NCBI GenBank assembly: GCA_028622995.1
Contig: JAJQJQ010000049.1
Location: forward strand, 1,674,001-1,738,000
Source of the DNA: Panagrolaimus kolymaensis
Lineage: Eukaryota > Nematoda > Chromadorea > Rhabditida > Panagrolaimidae
Direction of reading: 5' to 3'
DNA length: 64,000 nt
Positions within the stretch are counted from its first letter, which is position 1. Every line of letters begins with the position of its first letter. The position numbers and the translations under genes were made by a program. Shown piece by piece: positions 22,201 to 37,003 of this stretch. Below the pieces are notes generated by a model that ran no database searches, was not told the origin of the DNA, and was given only the letters and a program-made list of their open reading frames with translations.

Positions 22201-25200
22201 CACTTATAAATATATTTTTTATTTTATTTTTGGTATTTGTTTTTTTTTACTTTGCAATTGCGTTTTTTCGATGATTATTAAAAATAATGACGTTAAGTTG
22301 TTTTTTCTTTTCTTCTAAATGCCTTTTTTTAATTTTAAAATTTAAAGCAATAAAATTATTTTTGGAGCAGAAAAATAAAAAAAAGTGACATAATTTTTGT
22401 TGGTTTTTTTGTTTTTACATTTGAATTATTTTTAAAACTTTTTATATTGCAATTAGAAAAACAAGATTTATGTTATTAAAATTAAAGGAAAAAGGTTTTT
22501 TTTAATAAAAATGCTCTTTGAATTGCTTATCGAAGCGAACGTTGGTTTATTGTGTTATTTGCGGAGCAAATTTTTTTGCTGCTTTAGAATTCAAATTTAA
22601 AAATAAATTTGAACTTTAATATTTTACATATTTTTTTTTGTGTTTTCGTTTGTATGTTTTTATTTTTTAAACCTCAAAAAGAGTGTTCTTTTACAATTAA
22701 TTCGTATTATTAAGAAGACCTTTGTATTCAAGAATACAATTTTTTTGAGAAAATCTTTCTGCAAAAAGTAAAAACAATATTTTTTATGCAAATTAATAAT
22801 GTTTTTTCCTTGCAAATAATGATAATCTATTTTTAATTTATCTATTTTTCCATAATTAACAAAAATAGTTTTGCAGAAAATTTTTTTTGCATTTATGTTT
22901 CTTTTATCAAATTCTTTTTTAGAAAAAAAAAATCCAGAATTTGTCATTTTCATTTTTTCTTTTTTATCTTGGTTTTGTTTCTGACTCATATTTTATTTTT
23001 TGCTCAAAATTTTGCGAATAAATAGAAACTTCAAATTCATAAAAAAATGTAAGAAAAAAAGCGGTGGTCATCATAGTCGTGTCTGTCGTCATAGCTATAT
23101 ACCATTTTTAGACATCTTTTTTCTCTCATTCGATGGATCTCTTTTTCAATTTTTTTCTCAAAAAAAACATTATGCTTTTCCAAAAATGGATGTGGAAAGA
23201 AAAAAAACCCAAGAAGACCATTTTTTTACTTTTTTTTTTAAATGTTTTGACTGACCATTTTTTTTCTTCATCTTTTCGTAAAACGCATAAAAATAGCAAG
23301 CCAACAAGCGAGTAGCAGCAGCTGAGTTTCATTCGTTGTTTTTATAAAAAAATAAAAAATAAAATAAAATAAAAAACCAAGAAATTTTGAAATGAGTCAA
23401 AAAAAAAGTTTGCTTTGCTGCTGTTGTCCATCTCCTCTTTCGTATGTTTATGTCTAGGAAGTATGGCTGACTATTATTATTATTGACCATTAGCAGCAAC
23501 CAGTCAGTCGGCTGCCTATTTTTTAGTAGTCACTGGTCGTCGTCGTGGCAGTGTTGGTGGTTGAAAAAGTAGTAAACAATAATATATATATATATTTCGA
23601 AAAAAATAAAATAAAATATACGGAAAATTGTGCAAAAAAAAAATAATGAAAAAAAGTTTGTCTTCTGTTTCTTATTTTTCTGCTGACTAAACTTATTTTA
23701 TTTTTATTTTTTTCATTGAGAATTAAAAATGAGTAATCAGAAGAAGAAAAAAAAAGTGGTGGGAGAGAAGAGAAAAAAAAATCATTTAGCTATTAATGGA
23801 TGACTCAAAGTTATTTGTTTTTTAGAAGAAAAAAAGGTAATTAAAATGAAAGTTTTTGGGATATTTTTTTACCCAAAATTAAATTTTAAACTTTCTATTT
23901 ATAACATTTGCCTCTTGGAAGATGGAAAACTATGGTTTGGAAAATTTCCATCATAAAAATAATAATTTTGTGACAAGATTATCTGTTCTAAACTTCTTTT
24001 TCAAACCTTTCTGTAATAAATACTGTTTTTTTTCTTCTCTGCAACGTGTTTTTTTCTTTTGCTTATTTTCTCATTCATTGTATTTTCATAGCTTTTTTTT
24101 ACCTTCTTTTTTATCGTCGTAAAAAAATAGATTACTGCTAAAGCAAAAAAAAAAAGCGCAAATAAGCAGCCAAAAAAAAAAGAAGAAGAAAGAACGAAAG
24201 CAGAATTTTTTTTTTGTTGTTGATGAGGACGACACATTCAACAAAAACAACATCAACAACGAAAAACTATATCGTAAAAAAAAGAAGCGTAAACAAATAA
24301 CAGGAGCAGCAGCAGCTTTTCTCTTCTGTATTAAAAAAAATAGAAAAAACGCACATTTAGAAAGCATGCAAAAAAGAGAAGAAAAAGAAAAGATGAGATT
24401 CCAGGAGAGTTTTTTTTTTTTGAGGAAAAAAGTAATAGAAAAAGTAGTTTGCTTCTTTTTCTATTTTTTATTTGTTGTTTTCTTTCTTTCTTCATGCATG
24501 CTTGGTTTTTTTCAGAATTTCATCGTGTTTCGTGTGCTTCTTTTTTGCCTTGAAGAAAAAAGGAAGAAAAGTTTGTTTTTATCCATACTTTTTTGTTTGT
24601 TTGGAATTATGCCTAAAATAATATTCATATTTTTTTCTCTCCGTTCGTTCCTCTTCCTCCTTCTTTGCCTGTTGAATATGGGTTTGTTTTCGCCTTTTTT
24701 TTCCCTCCTCATTTCAATTCACAAACTATGAAAAGTATAAAATGTGTGACACAAGAAAACGAAACAAAAAAAAAAGACAGAAGAATAAAATTTAAATAGA
24801 AAAATAGACCACCACCGAACAACGAACGAATGAATGAAGCAACAACAACAAACACACACACACAAATCTAAAACAATTTTTTTCGTCTTCTTTTCTTTTT
24901 TATTATATTTTGTTTTTCATTTTTTTCTCGTTCGTTCGAGAAGAAGAAAAGCGAACGAACGCACACATTCAACACACACACACATTTTTACGATTCACAT
25001 CCAAAATAAATACTCCTCTGTGTGAGTAAGTGTGTGTGAGTTGACAAAAAAAGAAGAGAAATGAAACAAACAACAAAAAAAATTTTGTTTTTGCAATGGG
25101 TGAAAAATAAAAAAAGAAGAGAAAATAGGAGTTACGGACATTCTTGTTATTGCATTTTTGACAAGTTTTTTTTGTTGTTTTTGTCTTTTTTTTCGAATAT

Positions 25201-27204
25201 ACTTTTCTTTCTCTTGAAGTTTTTTTTCTTGGATGCTTTCCAAACATATTTATAAATATGTGCAGCAGGTTTTTAAGTTTTATATATTTTCTGTGAAGCT
25301 TTGTTTAAAATGGCTTGGAAAAGTTTTTTTTATCCATTTTTTGATTATTTTAAAAGAATGAATTAATCCTTTTCTAATTATTTTTTTTGATTTCTAAAGG
25401 TTCCACCACTTTCTATCTATTTAAAAAAAAGTGTTATTCAAAAAAAGTAATAACACGCTCTTTTAAAGGTGACAAAAATTAATCGATTGAATTTTCCCAT
25501 TCATTTTCTCGAGTCTAATTTTAATATGTTTATAAAAAAAGTTTTTATCGTTTAAAAATTAGGACCTTAAAATTGTTATACCCATTTCAAGTTCTTGCAA
25601 TTTACTTTCTAAAATAATAGTTTTCATTGTAAAATTTTGGCAAAGTAATACTAATTTTTTTCAAGCCAAGTAATTTTTTGCAATGAGACGCTTATTGATT
25701 CTTTAATTCTTTTAACAAAATTTTGAGAACTCGAGTTCTGTCAAATTTAATTTGTTTAAATCACTTAAATTTCTGATTTGAGATTAAAAACTAAGTTTCT
25801 GAAAAATTTAAAATTTTTTGTCCTCAAATCAAATATATTTCAAAGCCGCTGTTTTCTTTTACCACCGGATCGAACTTTTTCATCGCTAAATTTATTTTTC
25901 TAGATTTAATTATTGTTTTTCATTTTCCCTTCTTTCGGCTTTTCAATGCCATCAGTAAAAAAAAAAAGAAAGACAGTACCAACTGGTACTTCTTCTTCCC
26001 TTGTTCCTTCTTTTTTCTTAATTTAAAAACAGTTATTTTTAATTTTTCTTAAATCTTTCTCCTCTTTTTTTTTGGTCGCCCTTGATCATTGTTTTGTTTT
26101 TGATGACGACGACGACTTTTAAACTTCCATCTTTTTCCATTCCATTCCATTGCTTTGCTGTTGTTGGTGCTGCTCAACCTTGTTTTTTTTCCTCTGTGAT
26201 CGCCCCCTTTTTCTTTTTCTCTCCCCATCTTTTAAAAAATGAGAGAAGGAAAAAAAAATCAAAACAACATCTGCGCAACACAAAAAAAAGAAGAGAAGAA
26301 GAATGCAATGCAGTGATTCGCATCTTCATCGTCGTCGTATGTATGTATTTATTTTTTTCGTGCCAACTTGGACCAGCCCCAAAATAACAAACAAAAAAAC
26401 TTTGTTGTTTTTTTCGATATTTTTTTTTATTTCGCTCGGTCGTTATTCGTTCGTTCGCCTCTCCTTTCTTTTTATTATTGTTATTTGTCTAATTTTTTTT
26501 TCTGGTTGTTTTTTTCAAATAAAAAAAATTCATCCATTCTTTTCGTTCGTTCATTTTTTTATATTTAACCTGCCTCTCCTCCTCGCCTGCTTATATTTAT
26601 TACAAAGGAAAAAGTTTGTTATTATTCTGTCAAACTTTTTCCGAATATAAAAAATTGGGGGATTAAGTTTGTTTTGATTTTTGAAAAAATTTATTTTTTT
26701 TTTGCTTCCTTGATTTTTTTTTGTCAATGAAAAAATAAAAAAGAGAGTTATGTTGTTTTTTTGACCCAATTTTCTTAAACTTTTTATTGGTCATTCATTT
26801 TTGCAGTTGAAAAATAAAAATAATAGAAAAGTTAAGGAATTTTCTTTTCCACATTTAAATTCCATTCTCAAAAATAAATAAATACCTTCACTTTTTTTTG
26901 CAAGTTTTTTGGATTATTTTTTAGAAACGAAAAGGCGTTTTTTTCTTTCTTTCTTTGAGTCATCAACTTTTTCTTCTTCTAAGTATTGTGTTAGTCAGCA
27001 GCCTTGTAGCCTTGCTTGCCTCATTTAAGTTTTTTTTCAAAAATTTTTTTATCTCTTTTAAAGGACATTTTGATTACTCTTTTTTTTTCTGCGTTCGTAG
27101 TTATTAATAATTTTATAGTTGTTTTTAATGTTATTGACCTCATAATTAGTTTGTTTTTCTTTTCTTTTTTTTATGATAAAATAATAACTATGAATTTGCA
27201 AAAA

Positions 27205-27310
27205 CACAGTAAACCTAAATTAAAATATTTTGTAGCCTCTTTATTACTATCGTTTCTTTGGTTGACAGTAAACGATTTTTGCAAATTATTGTAAATTATT
27301 AGTTACTATG
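27205..27310. repeat. Pair of 47-bp inverted-end elements (units 1-2)
   Basis: Unit 1 is 27205-27251 (ends CACAGTAA and TTACTATC). Unit 2 is 27264-27310 (ends GACAGTAA and TTACTATG). Each is exactly 47 bases; 12 bases separate them. The interiors differ. The plus-strand ORF that covers this area is judged fortuitous. Confidence 0.75.
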
Positions 27311-30300
27311 AAATGTGTTTATCATTCTCAGAAAAGTTGTAATTTTTGTATTTTTTTTACCACAAAATTATACAGTTTTTAAAGGGGTTTTCTTAGAAAT
27401 GCTTTCAGTCAAGAACAAAATTTTACGATACCTTTAATTTTTTCAGCCGATTTTTAAAACTTAATCCTTTAATATTTATTTATTCCCCAAAATTTAAGGA
27501 TTTAATCTATAATTTTTTATTATTATTTATTTTTTCTTTTTTTCTTCCAAATCAAAAACAAACCAATTTCTTTCACATTCGCGCGCAAAAACATTTTTAA
27601 AAAAATATTCATGCCCTAAGGGCGAGCATGGAGAGCGTCGCATCATCGCTTGCTTGCTCGCCTCCACCATTTTTCTTTTCTTATTTTCTTCTCCTCCTCT
27701 CTCAATAAACAACATGAATACACACTTGTTTCTGAATCAATTTTTTCTCTCCATGATGGTGATGATGACGCTTGCTGGATGGATGATCAACATTATTATT
27801 CAGACTTTTTTCTTTTCTTTATTTTTTTTTTTGACAAAATACATATTTGTGAACATTTTTTCCTTCGTTTTTTCTTTGACAAATTTGTAAACAAAAAAAA
27901 AATATGAGAGAAATGAAAAAAAAATTATTGATGAGTGACAGAAAAAAAAGCCTGATTTTTTTTATTCTTCTTAGTGTTTTTGTGGCAAAAATGTTTTATT
28001 CTTTTACGCTTTTTTTTCCAAAGGAAAAAAGAAGAAAAGTTTTGATCTGCAAAAGATTTTTTTCAATGAAAAATTAATTTCGCTTATATTTTTTTTGGTA
28101 ATACCTTCCAAAAAAATATTTATCATTGCCTTTTCAATTTCTGATTATGGAATTTTATGTTTCCGCTGTTTTTTGCCACAGTTTTTTTTTGTCACGCGAT
28201 CGATGAGAAACATTCACACTTTTTTTTAAATATTTTTTCGTTTGTTACTTTCTTTTTTTTCTTCCATGTTTTTTTTGCAGGAAAATGAGTGTTTTTTGTT
28301 TTTTTAACAGCAAGGAAACGAGTGATTGAGTATTTATGATTTTTTTTGCAGGAGTTTAGTGATTGATTTTATTTTCCTTTTTTTGCTGCTATCATCGGTT
28401 GAATTTGATTTTGCACGAAAAATGTTTTCATTGCTTCCATTTTTTTTATGATACACAAAAACATGCGTTATTGCTTTCAACTAACTAACTGTACTTTTAT
28501 TTATAAACGTAAAGAAAAAAAATATGAAAAAGGCGTGTGAAACGTCATTTTTTCATTTTCCAATATATTTTTTGCAGCAAAAAAAACATTTTTTCAAGCG
28601 TGCACTATATTACTATACACATATGTGTAAGAATATATGTATATATACCCTATAATTTTCCTTCCTTCCACCATTCTTTTTTTATAAAAAAAACACTTTT
28701 AGTCTTTTAAGCTTTTTTTATTATTTTCCATTTTAAAAAACATATAGTTTTTTTTCTCTCTCTTTGATTTTTTAACTACCAACTTGGGTGGTCCAGTAAG
28801 AATGTAAAATAGAAAAACAAATGAATGGTAGTGCCGCCGCCGGGAAAGAAAGAGTTTATATTTATTTTTTTAAAATAATGGCTTCCATCTTAATCCATTA
28901 TTTAAAAAATAAAATACTCACCCAATCTTTTATTTTCGAATTTTGATTAGTTTTTTGTAAAAATTAGCATAGAAAAAGTATTCGCGACGAGACTCCTTGT
29001 CACAACCATTTCTTTTTTATTTTCCCAAGACATGCACCTCGATTTTTTTTAAATACTATAGTTTTTTTCCATTATTACAACGTTAACCTTTTATTCACAC
29101 AAAAAAAACTTTATTTTTTTTATTCTGAGCACCAAAGAAAAAAAGAGATAGAAAACAAATAATTTGTATCCTTTTTTTAATGCAGCAGACATTTTTTAAT
29201 TTTTTTTATTTCTCTCAACAAAAAGAAAAGTTTTTTTTTGCCAATTTAAACTTTAGCCCGTTTTTTGCCGACGCAGCTATCGTCAAAAATAAAAAAAATA
29301 GAGACGACGATGATGAAAACGAAAAAACAAAGTAACAATAACAAATTTGTTTTTCTTCTTCTTTTTTTTATTAGGCTTTTCAGACCAAAGTTTATTTATT
29401 TTTTTTTGGTTTCGTCTAAGATTGAGAAACGAAGTTTTATTTTTTTAGGCTATAAAAAAGGCCCAAATAAAAATATAAATTTATTATCATTTTAGTGACA
29501 AATAATTTTATTTTTTGGATTTTGATGCTAAGAAATCATAATTCCTTGTTTTTGCAAGTTTTTATGGGTTTGTTTTTCATTTAAAAAAAACTACCGTAAT
29601 TTTTTTTAATCTCCATCATTACTAATTTTTTCCCTTTCTTTAATCACCTTGTTTTTTTATAATTTCATTTTTTTTCATCGAAAGCTTTTTATTTAAATTA
29701 TGGCTTCTCTTTATTTATTTTTTTTACATAACAACACCTTTTAATTCTCCTTAATAGCTGGCTTCAATGTAAAAAGTCTTTTGAATTTTTTTAATACTTT
29801 GTTTTTCTTTATTTTTTTTTACTTTAATCGTTTTTCGTTTTTCCATCATTTTTTTAATTCTGAATATTTTTTCTTTTGGCACAAAAAAATATAGAGGTGT
29901 CGTCGTTTTTTCTTATTTATTTGTACCATTCCGTGGTCAACGTGCGTTTGTTGTTGTCGTCGGTGTTGCGCACCACCGATATTTCAAAATTGACCTCAAA
30001 AAAGAGAAAAGGGAAGAAGAAAAAAATATTTGCAAAAACAAACTTTTTTTTGAATCATCAAATAAAAATAAAAAAAGCAAGTCAGTTTAAATATGAAAAA
30101 AAAGAAAGAGTTTATTTTAAGGATGACGAGAATCTTTTTTTCTGATCCACAAAAGAAATATAATTCGGTGTTTTTGCCAAATAGTTTCGAAAGTTTGATG
30201 TTTACAGAATTAATTAGTATTATTTGTCTCGCCGTCAAATTGTTTTTTCTTTTGTATTTCTTTTTTTCTTTATGAGACTAAATTCCGTTGTAAAAACAAC

Positions 30301-33033
30301 TGATCACTTTCACCTTTCATCTTGTCTCGAAAATTAGCTATCATTTTTTCTTTTTTGACATAAAAAACAAAACAAAAAAAACGACCGAAAACAAAGATTT
30401 TTTCAATGTTAAAAACAACTTTTGCTTTTGTTGAAATTCTATCGTTTTTCTAGTTCGACTATAAAAATTTTATTCTTCGATCAAAACTTTTTTGTTTTGT
30501 TATTTTATTTTAAAATTTTGATCCTATCTCCCATGTTTCTTTTTTTTTCCATCGACGATGATAACAACAAAACGAAAAGACAAACTACTTCGATACATCC
30601 ATCGTTCTTTGTTGCTTTTACACCAAAGAATCAAACGAAACTTTTTTTGTTGTAATATTTTATCAACAAAAAAAACAGTGAAAAAAACATTTGCATTGGT
30701 GTTTTCACTTGTTTCGTTGATTTTATCCTTTTTTACGTGCGTTATAAAAAAATTTGAGAGATCAATATTGAATTTTTAAAAAATATTTTTTCATTGTTTT
30801 CCTAACATTTTTTTCTTCTTTTGTAAAGGTACAAAGTTTTATAACATCAAACTTTAAAAAAAACTGTTGAATATAAAATCTCAAACACAAAAATTCATGA
30901 AAAAGTTTTTTTCCACGAAATTTGAGATTCACCTCGAAAGTTATATTTTCGTATAATAAATTTTTTTTTCGTGTTTGAATATTCGTGTCGAAATATATTT
31001 TACCATGAAATTATAAAACTATTGTGAAAAATAAACCATATTTAAAGTTTTCTTAATTTTTAGGATACATCTCTTTATTTTTAAAGCTATGTTGCCACCA
31101 TGTTTTTGAAGCTTATGGCTTATTTTTTCAATTTTTCTTCCAGGAAGTACATATATATTGTATGTGTGTACACCATATCATTTTTTGTCATCAATAATGT
31201 ACTTGAAGGTCTTATCTTTCTTTTTTTTTCTTCTTACATCATCCTTGTTTACTTCATTCCAATCCTTCAAAATATTTCTTGCAGCCAGCGCCATCACTAT
31301 CAAAAAAAATGTTACTGTAAAAAAAATTGGTACCAAAAAAAGGCGAGGATACTCTACTGATTTTTTTTATAACAACAACAACGCCTTTAAAAATATATGT
31401 TTTTCACGGGTACCTTTCCCCTTTTTTTTACTTATGATAACAAACAAGGAAAAAAAACAGGGAGAAGAAAAAAGGTGGAGTCGAAGTCCGAAAAATAATT
31501 AAGACAGCTCCTCCAAATACACCTAAAAAATATTTGTTCTGAATCACTTTTTGGATTGATAACGAAAAAAAAAATGGGTTAGAGACTTTTCAAAAGCAAA
31601 GCATTTAAGAAATAAATAAATAAATTCTTTATGGATTTATTTTGTTATTTTTAAATATTTTTGATCATCAGAGATTTTTAATTTTTTGTTGAAGAAAATA
31701 ATAAAGTGTCTAAAGTTATTTGCCGGGTTATTATCGGTTGCTTTGTTATGCTACGAAATTTTCCAGAGGGTTTTGAAATTACTACAGAGATATTTAAATT
31801 TTTTTATATTCTGAGATGTTAAACTACACTTATGTAGGGATATTTGTTTTCATAAATATTATAGCAAAAAAAAGAAAAACAATGGGATAATAATAATGAT
31901 GATGGGTGCAGTGTGAAGTAAACAAGGTTAAGCTATTAATATTTTTTAAATATTTTTGTTTGTTAATATTTCAAAAAAATATTAAGTACTATAAAATGTA
32001 ATTTTTTTTATTAAACTAGTGCTGATGACAAAATTTTCAAAAAGTGTCTTATAGGGAAAATTGTAATCTTTTATTGATCTCAATTCGAAAGTTTAATTAT
32101 TTTATCCTAAAAATCGTAAACAAGAAACTTGTTTTTTACTTTTCTGGACACTGAATCATCAAATGTGTCTGTTTATTTAAAACTTTGTTTTGCTATTTTT
32201 TTTCTCCAAAAAAATATGCGACTCACTGACCATTTCGAAATACCTCCAAATAAATAAAATTCTAGTTTCTTTACTAATCTCAAAAAAAGAAAAAAAAATT
32301 CTTTTTGCGATTGGTTATTGCTTGACTCATATCTTCTTTTTTTTCTCTTTCAATATCCCCGATTTTTATTATTTATTTATTTATCCAAATCCAATTTTAA
32401 TCTCCTTGTTTTTCTTTATTTTTTTTTTAAATTTCTTAATTTATTTTTAAATCTGCAGCAATTAACAACAACAATAAACGACAGCCTGGGTTTGTTTTGT
32501 TTTTCACCGCTCCTTTGCTTGCTTTTTTCTCTAAATAAAAATGCGTAAATTTCATTTCTCTTTCGAAATTTATACTCTTCGAAAAAAAATTGCTTGTTTT
32601 GTTTATTTCAATTTTTTTTTCTTCATCTTTTTTATTTCTTTTTGCTTTTGCTCAAGGCGATGCAAAGCGATAAAAGCTGTTGTTTTTGACGACGAAGGAC
32701 GACGACAGTACTTTTTTTTTATTATGATTTTTATTATTATTTTTTTCCTTTTTCTGACGTTGAAAAAAAAATTGGGAACGCGAAGGATAGATTGAAAAGA
32801 GAAAAAGTTTAGAAGAAGAAGATGGAAGTTGTTTTTCTTCCGGTTTGCATCAATCAAAGCTGTTTTTCAATATTCAAAAAAAAAGAATGAAAGAAAAAAA
32901 AAATGGAGAAATAACTTTTCAACGATTTACGATTATAAAAATATTATTTATATTAATAACAAAATGACGACGAGAAAAAAAAATCGGTATGATCGCAAAA
33001 ATTAATTTTTATAAGTTTTTTTCTCTTTAATTC

Positions 33034-33141
33034 GACAGTAACAAAATTTCTATTTATATCGCTTAACTTATATTACTATCCCTCACTCATGACAGTAACT
33101 TAATTTTTTCTAATAATTCTTTATTATTTATAATTACTGTC
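33034..33141. repeat. Pair of inverted-end elements (units 3-4)
   Basis: Unit 3 is 33034-33080, 47 bases, with ends GACAGTAA and TTACTATC. Unit 4 is 33091-33141, 51 bases, with ends GACAGTAA and TTACTGTC, a perfect 8-base inverted repeat. Ten bases separate them. The interiors are unrelated AT-rich sequence. Confidence 0.75.
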
Positions 33142-34393
33142 ATCATTGCTTTTTATTTTCTTCTTCCTTTTACATCGCTAAACTTAATCCTACCTCCTAA
33201 CTAAAAAAAAAAAAGACTTCCTTGTTTTGTTTGTTGTTTTGCCTATTTATTTTTACAACTTGTTTTTATGTTCTTTTAAAATTCTCTTTTATTTTATTTT
33301 ATTTTAAACACAATTATAGTTTATATTTTCTTTTTTTATTTAAATTAATATTTTTTTTAACAAACAACCACACGTTTTTGGCCTTTGCCATATTTATTTA
33401 TTTAAATATTCTTTGTTCAAATGTCCAAAAAAAGTGATTTTGAGGCGCTTAAAAAAACCTATTTTATTTTTTTTTCTGTTCACCAATAATAAACCCCATA
33501 GATTTAACACAGTCATCATCATCAACTTTTAACCTTGAACGAGAAAAAAAATAATTACCATAATCTCTTTTGTAGTCATCGTCCAACAAACATGAACGAA
33601 CGAACACACAAAATATAATAATATTTTTTTCAAAATGTTATTTTTTTACACCCCTAAAAAAATATTTTTTCTGCTCTTTTTTTTGGCAAAAACAAACCGA
33701 TAAAAATTTTTTTGATTTGTTTTATTTTTTTGACAAAAAAAAAATCAAAATATAACGCTTATGTAAAACCGCACGATCATTTTTTATTCATGCATTCTCC
33801 TCTTTCTTTCTACCTGAAAAAAAAAAATAAAAAAAGCATAGAAAAGATAAAATTCAGTCACTTCCGTTGTTGGGTTGTTGTTGCATTGCAACCTTCTCAA
33901 TATTATTATTTTTTCAATGGAACCTTTCTGAAAAGACAAAAAAAAAATACTGACACAAAAAACAACAGCTGCACCCACCTTTTAATATTCTCTTTTTTTT
34001 CTTCTTGTTTTTGTTGTTGCCAAAAGAAATTCTGTTAGTGGCGGCAGAGGCAAATAAAATATGCCGCTTTTTTTGCTTTTTTTTGCTTTTGCTTCTTTCA
34101 TTCATTCAGTGTTTTTCACTTTTTTTTCCTTCGTTCTCGCCTTGTTTTTTTATTCATTCTTGTGCCCTCGAAATTTTTTTAACGATTGTCGCTTGCTTTT
34201 ATTTTTTTTTGAAATTTGTTCAAATTTTTTGCTTTCTCTGTTAAAAAAAACTTTTGTTGCAATATTTTTTTGACTTCTTGATTTTTTGTAATTTTATCTT
34301 TTTGTTTTTATTGCTAAAATTTTTTTTGAGTTGAGTTTTGTGTTAACATACATTTCATGTTTTTCTAAGTTTTTGCTTGCTTGCTAAAAACAT

Positions 34394-34503
34394 GATAGTT
34401 AATACTTTTTGCAAAAAAAAAACTCCTTATTTTTATTACTCTAATAACACTAGAAAGATAGTAATCAATTTCTGCATTTTATTGCTCAAAAATAGTTACT
34501 GTC
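34394..34503. repeat. Inverted-end elements (unit 5 and a weaker neighbour)
   Basis: Unit 5 is 34457-34503, 47 bases, with ends GATAGTAA and TTACTGTC. A weaker element of about 50 bases precedes it at 34394-34443, with ends GATAGTTA and TTACTCTA, so the paired arrangement is seen again. Confidence 0.65.
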
Positions 34504-36125
34504 ATTTTTTAGACTTTCACCTAAAAAACATTAGTGTTGTTCTTTGACATTCAAATTTTCTTTCTTTTTTGTTGAAAAAAAAGTTTGTAGTCATGTTTTT
34601 TATTTTTTATGTGTTTGAAAAAACAAGCACCTAAAAATGACGTGCCGGCATTTTATTTTCTGCCGTCAAATTATTCAAAGTTTTCTTTTTCTCTTTTTTA
34701 AATAAAAAAAAAAGTGAGTGTGTGTTTTGTTTTGTTATTTTTCATTAATGATGCTGCGACTATCTTTTTTTTATATTTTTTCTTACGTTATTTTATAAAA
34801 CTTTTCTCTCTCTTTTTTTTGAATGAATATATTTATTATAATTTTATGGGGTTTGGCTTTTGGGAGTGTTGTGTGTGTTTATTAATTTGAATTGTAATTC
34901 CATTTCATTTTTATTTTCATTTTTTGTTGCTTTCATGAAATTAAAAAGAATAAAAAATTATGGATGGAAGGAAGGAAAAAAAAAGATGAAGTGAAGTGAG
35001 TTCTGGAGTTTAATGGTGTACGTGTGTAAACCAAACAAGCAACAAAAAAAGCACGTGGTTTGTTTGACAGACGATGCGTTGACACGTCGTATGCTGTTGT
35101 TGTTGCCTTTAGGTGGCAACTTTTTTTATTTTTTCTTCCAGAGATCTTTGAATCTCTCAGAGAAAAAGGATTCGGATGCCCCTAATTTTTTCTTTTTAAT
35201 TTAAATAAACTTACAGTCCACTTTTAACAAAAATTCCTTAAATAATTAATTTCGTGGTAAAATTTTCCCCAATAAAAAAATCATGTCCTCAGACTTCCAT
35301 CAAGAAATGCAAAAAAAATTAATAGACGTTCTAATTGAACCCTGTCTTGTTTCCTTTAAAAAAATAAGTATTGCTTGTTCTTCCTTGATTTTAATGACAT
35401 TTTTTTCTTCATTTTCCTTTTAATGATTATCATAATAACTCCAACAACCAACCAAAAAAATAAAATTATTAGAGAGAGGGAATCTTAATTTTTTTTAAAC
35501 ATGAGCACGTGTATGTTCCTTCTTTTTTTTCCTTGTTTGTCCTTAATTTTTTTATTTATGTTATCACCCCACTTTTTAGAATGGAACCCGGACAAAAAAA
35601 AATTATTCTTTCTTTTTCTTTTTTTCTTGGGAAGTTTATCATTTTTTTGAGTGTGTTTTAACAAAAAAAAGAAAGAAAAATGTTATTATTCTTTTTCTTA
35701 ATTTTTCTTATTTTATTTTATTTTAACAAGACTCTATTTTATCATATTAAAAAAAAAGTCCACGTGAAAATTATTTTTGTTGGCGGCTATAAGTAAGAAC
35801 ACGTGTTAGTTGGGGAAAATAATAAAGAAAGATTTTGAGCTAAAGGTTAAAGTTATTAAATCTAAAGCTAATAGAAAAAAATATGTTTGTGATGTGTGTG
35901 TGATATTTATTTTCAAAGGGATGGCGGTAAATTAGATTAAGCTTTAGAAAAAATTAATAATATAAAAGAAAATTAAATTTAAAAAAAAATTTCTACGCTT
36001 GTTGTAAGCATTTTGGAACATATAAAAAATATATTAATAAAGTTTCTCGTTATTAGACCCAACTCTAATAGTAACGCGAATTTAACAATATTTTTTAAAG
36101 TCTGATTTCTGCCTTTACGATTTAT

Positions 36126-36172
36126 GATAGTAACAAATTTTTTTCAACAATTTTTGATTTTTGATTACTGTC
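36126..36172. repeat. 47-bp inverted-end element (unit 6)
   Basis: Exactly 47 bases with ends GATAGTAA and TTACTGTC. A possible degenerate partner (AATAGTAA at 36067) lies upstream, but its other end is not clear. Confidence 0.7.
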
Positions 36173-36906
36173 TCTTACTCTTATTACGTTTTTGTTATAA
36201 AATTCTAAAAATAACCTTTGTGATAACCCCATTTTTTTTATCCCACGTAAATGGATGGTTAGTTATCTCATCTCGCAAGCTAATTATTTTCTTTTTTTCT
36301 TGTTGTTTTCAAAACTTTAATTGCGTCGCATTTTTAATTTTTCTTCATCCCATTTTTTTTTTATAAATTTACCTTTCCATATTTAAAAAAAAAGAAATAC
36401 AGCATCGTCGCCAAAAAAAAAGTGTTTTTAATACTTAAAAGTACAACAAAAATTATGTCTCGCCTATTTTTTTCTTCTTCTATCTATCTATATTTTTTCT
36501 TATTTCAACGAAAAAAAAGTTTTTTTTACAGTGGAGCGAGCAAAAAAAAGACAGGCAGACACAAAAAAACAACATTGGAAATCAATCACTATTTTTTCTC
36601 TCCTTCCATCTTTCATTTTTCATTTACATTTCGTTTATTGTTTTTTTTGTTTTGTTTTATTTTCCATCAGCACAAACTAACAACTATCTTTTTTCTTTCG
36701 TCTCTTTTTTTTCACTCACAAAAAAAAGTTTCATTTTTATTTTTTTGCTTTTAACAAAAACATTGTCGATGAAAAGCGAGAAAAACTCATGAGCTTTTTG
36801 TTTTAGAAATAAACACAAAACTTTGTGGATCGAAAAAAAACAAATATTTTTGTTGTAAAAATATGAAACTTTTTCTGTCTGATTTTTTTCATTGTTTTAA
36901 AAAAAA

Positions 36907-37003
36907 TACAGTAACACTAAATCGAAAAATATTGTTTGATTTTGATTACTCTCATTGACAGTAACAGAAATATTTAACTTACAGCCCATTTTTATTTACT
37001 ATC
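36907..37003. repeat. Pair of 47-bp inverted-end elements (units 7-8)
   Basis: Unit 7 is 36907-36953 (ends TACAGTAA and TTACTCTC). Unit 8 is 36957-37003 (ends GACAGTAA and TTACTATC). Both are exactly 47 bases and only 3 bases lie between them. Confidence 0.75.

Noticed and set aside
24840..25040. CA-repeat tracts
   Set aside because: Simple microsatellite-like sequence without flanking structure; not a CRISPR array or other ordered repeat.
27016..27294. 92-codon ORF overlapping the first pair of 47-bp elements
   Set aside because: Composition is as for other desert ORFs, and the inverted elements explain the sequence better.
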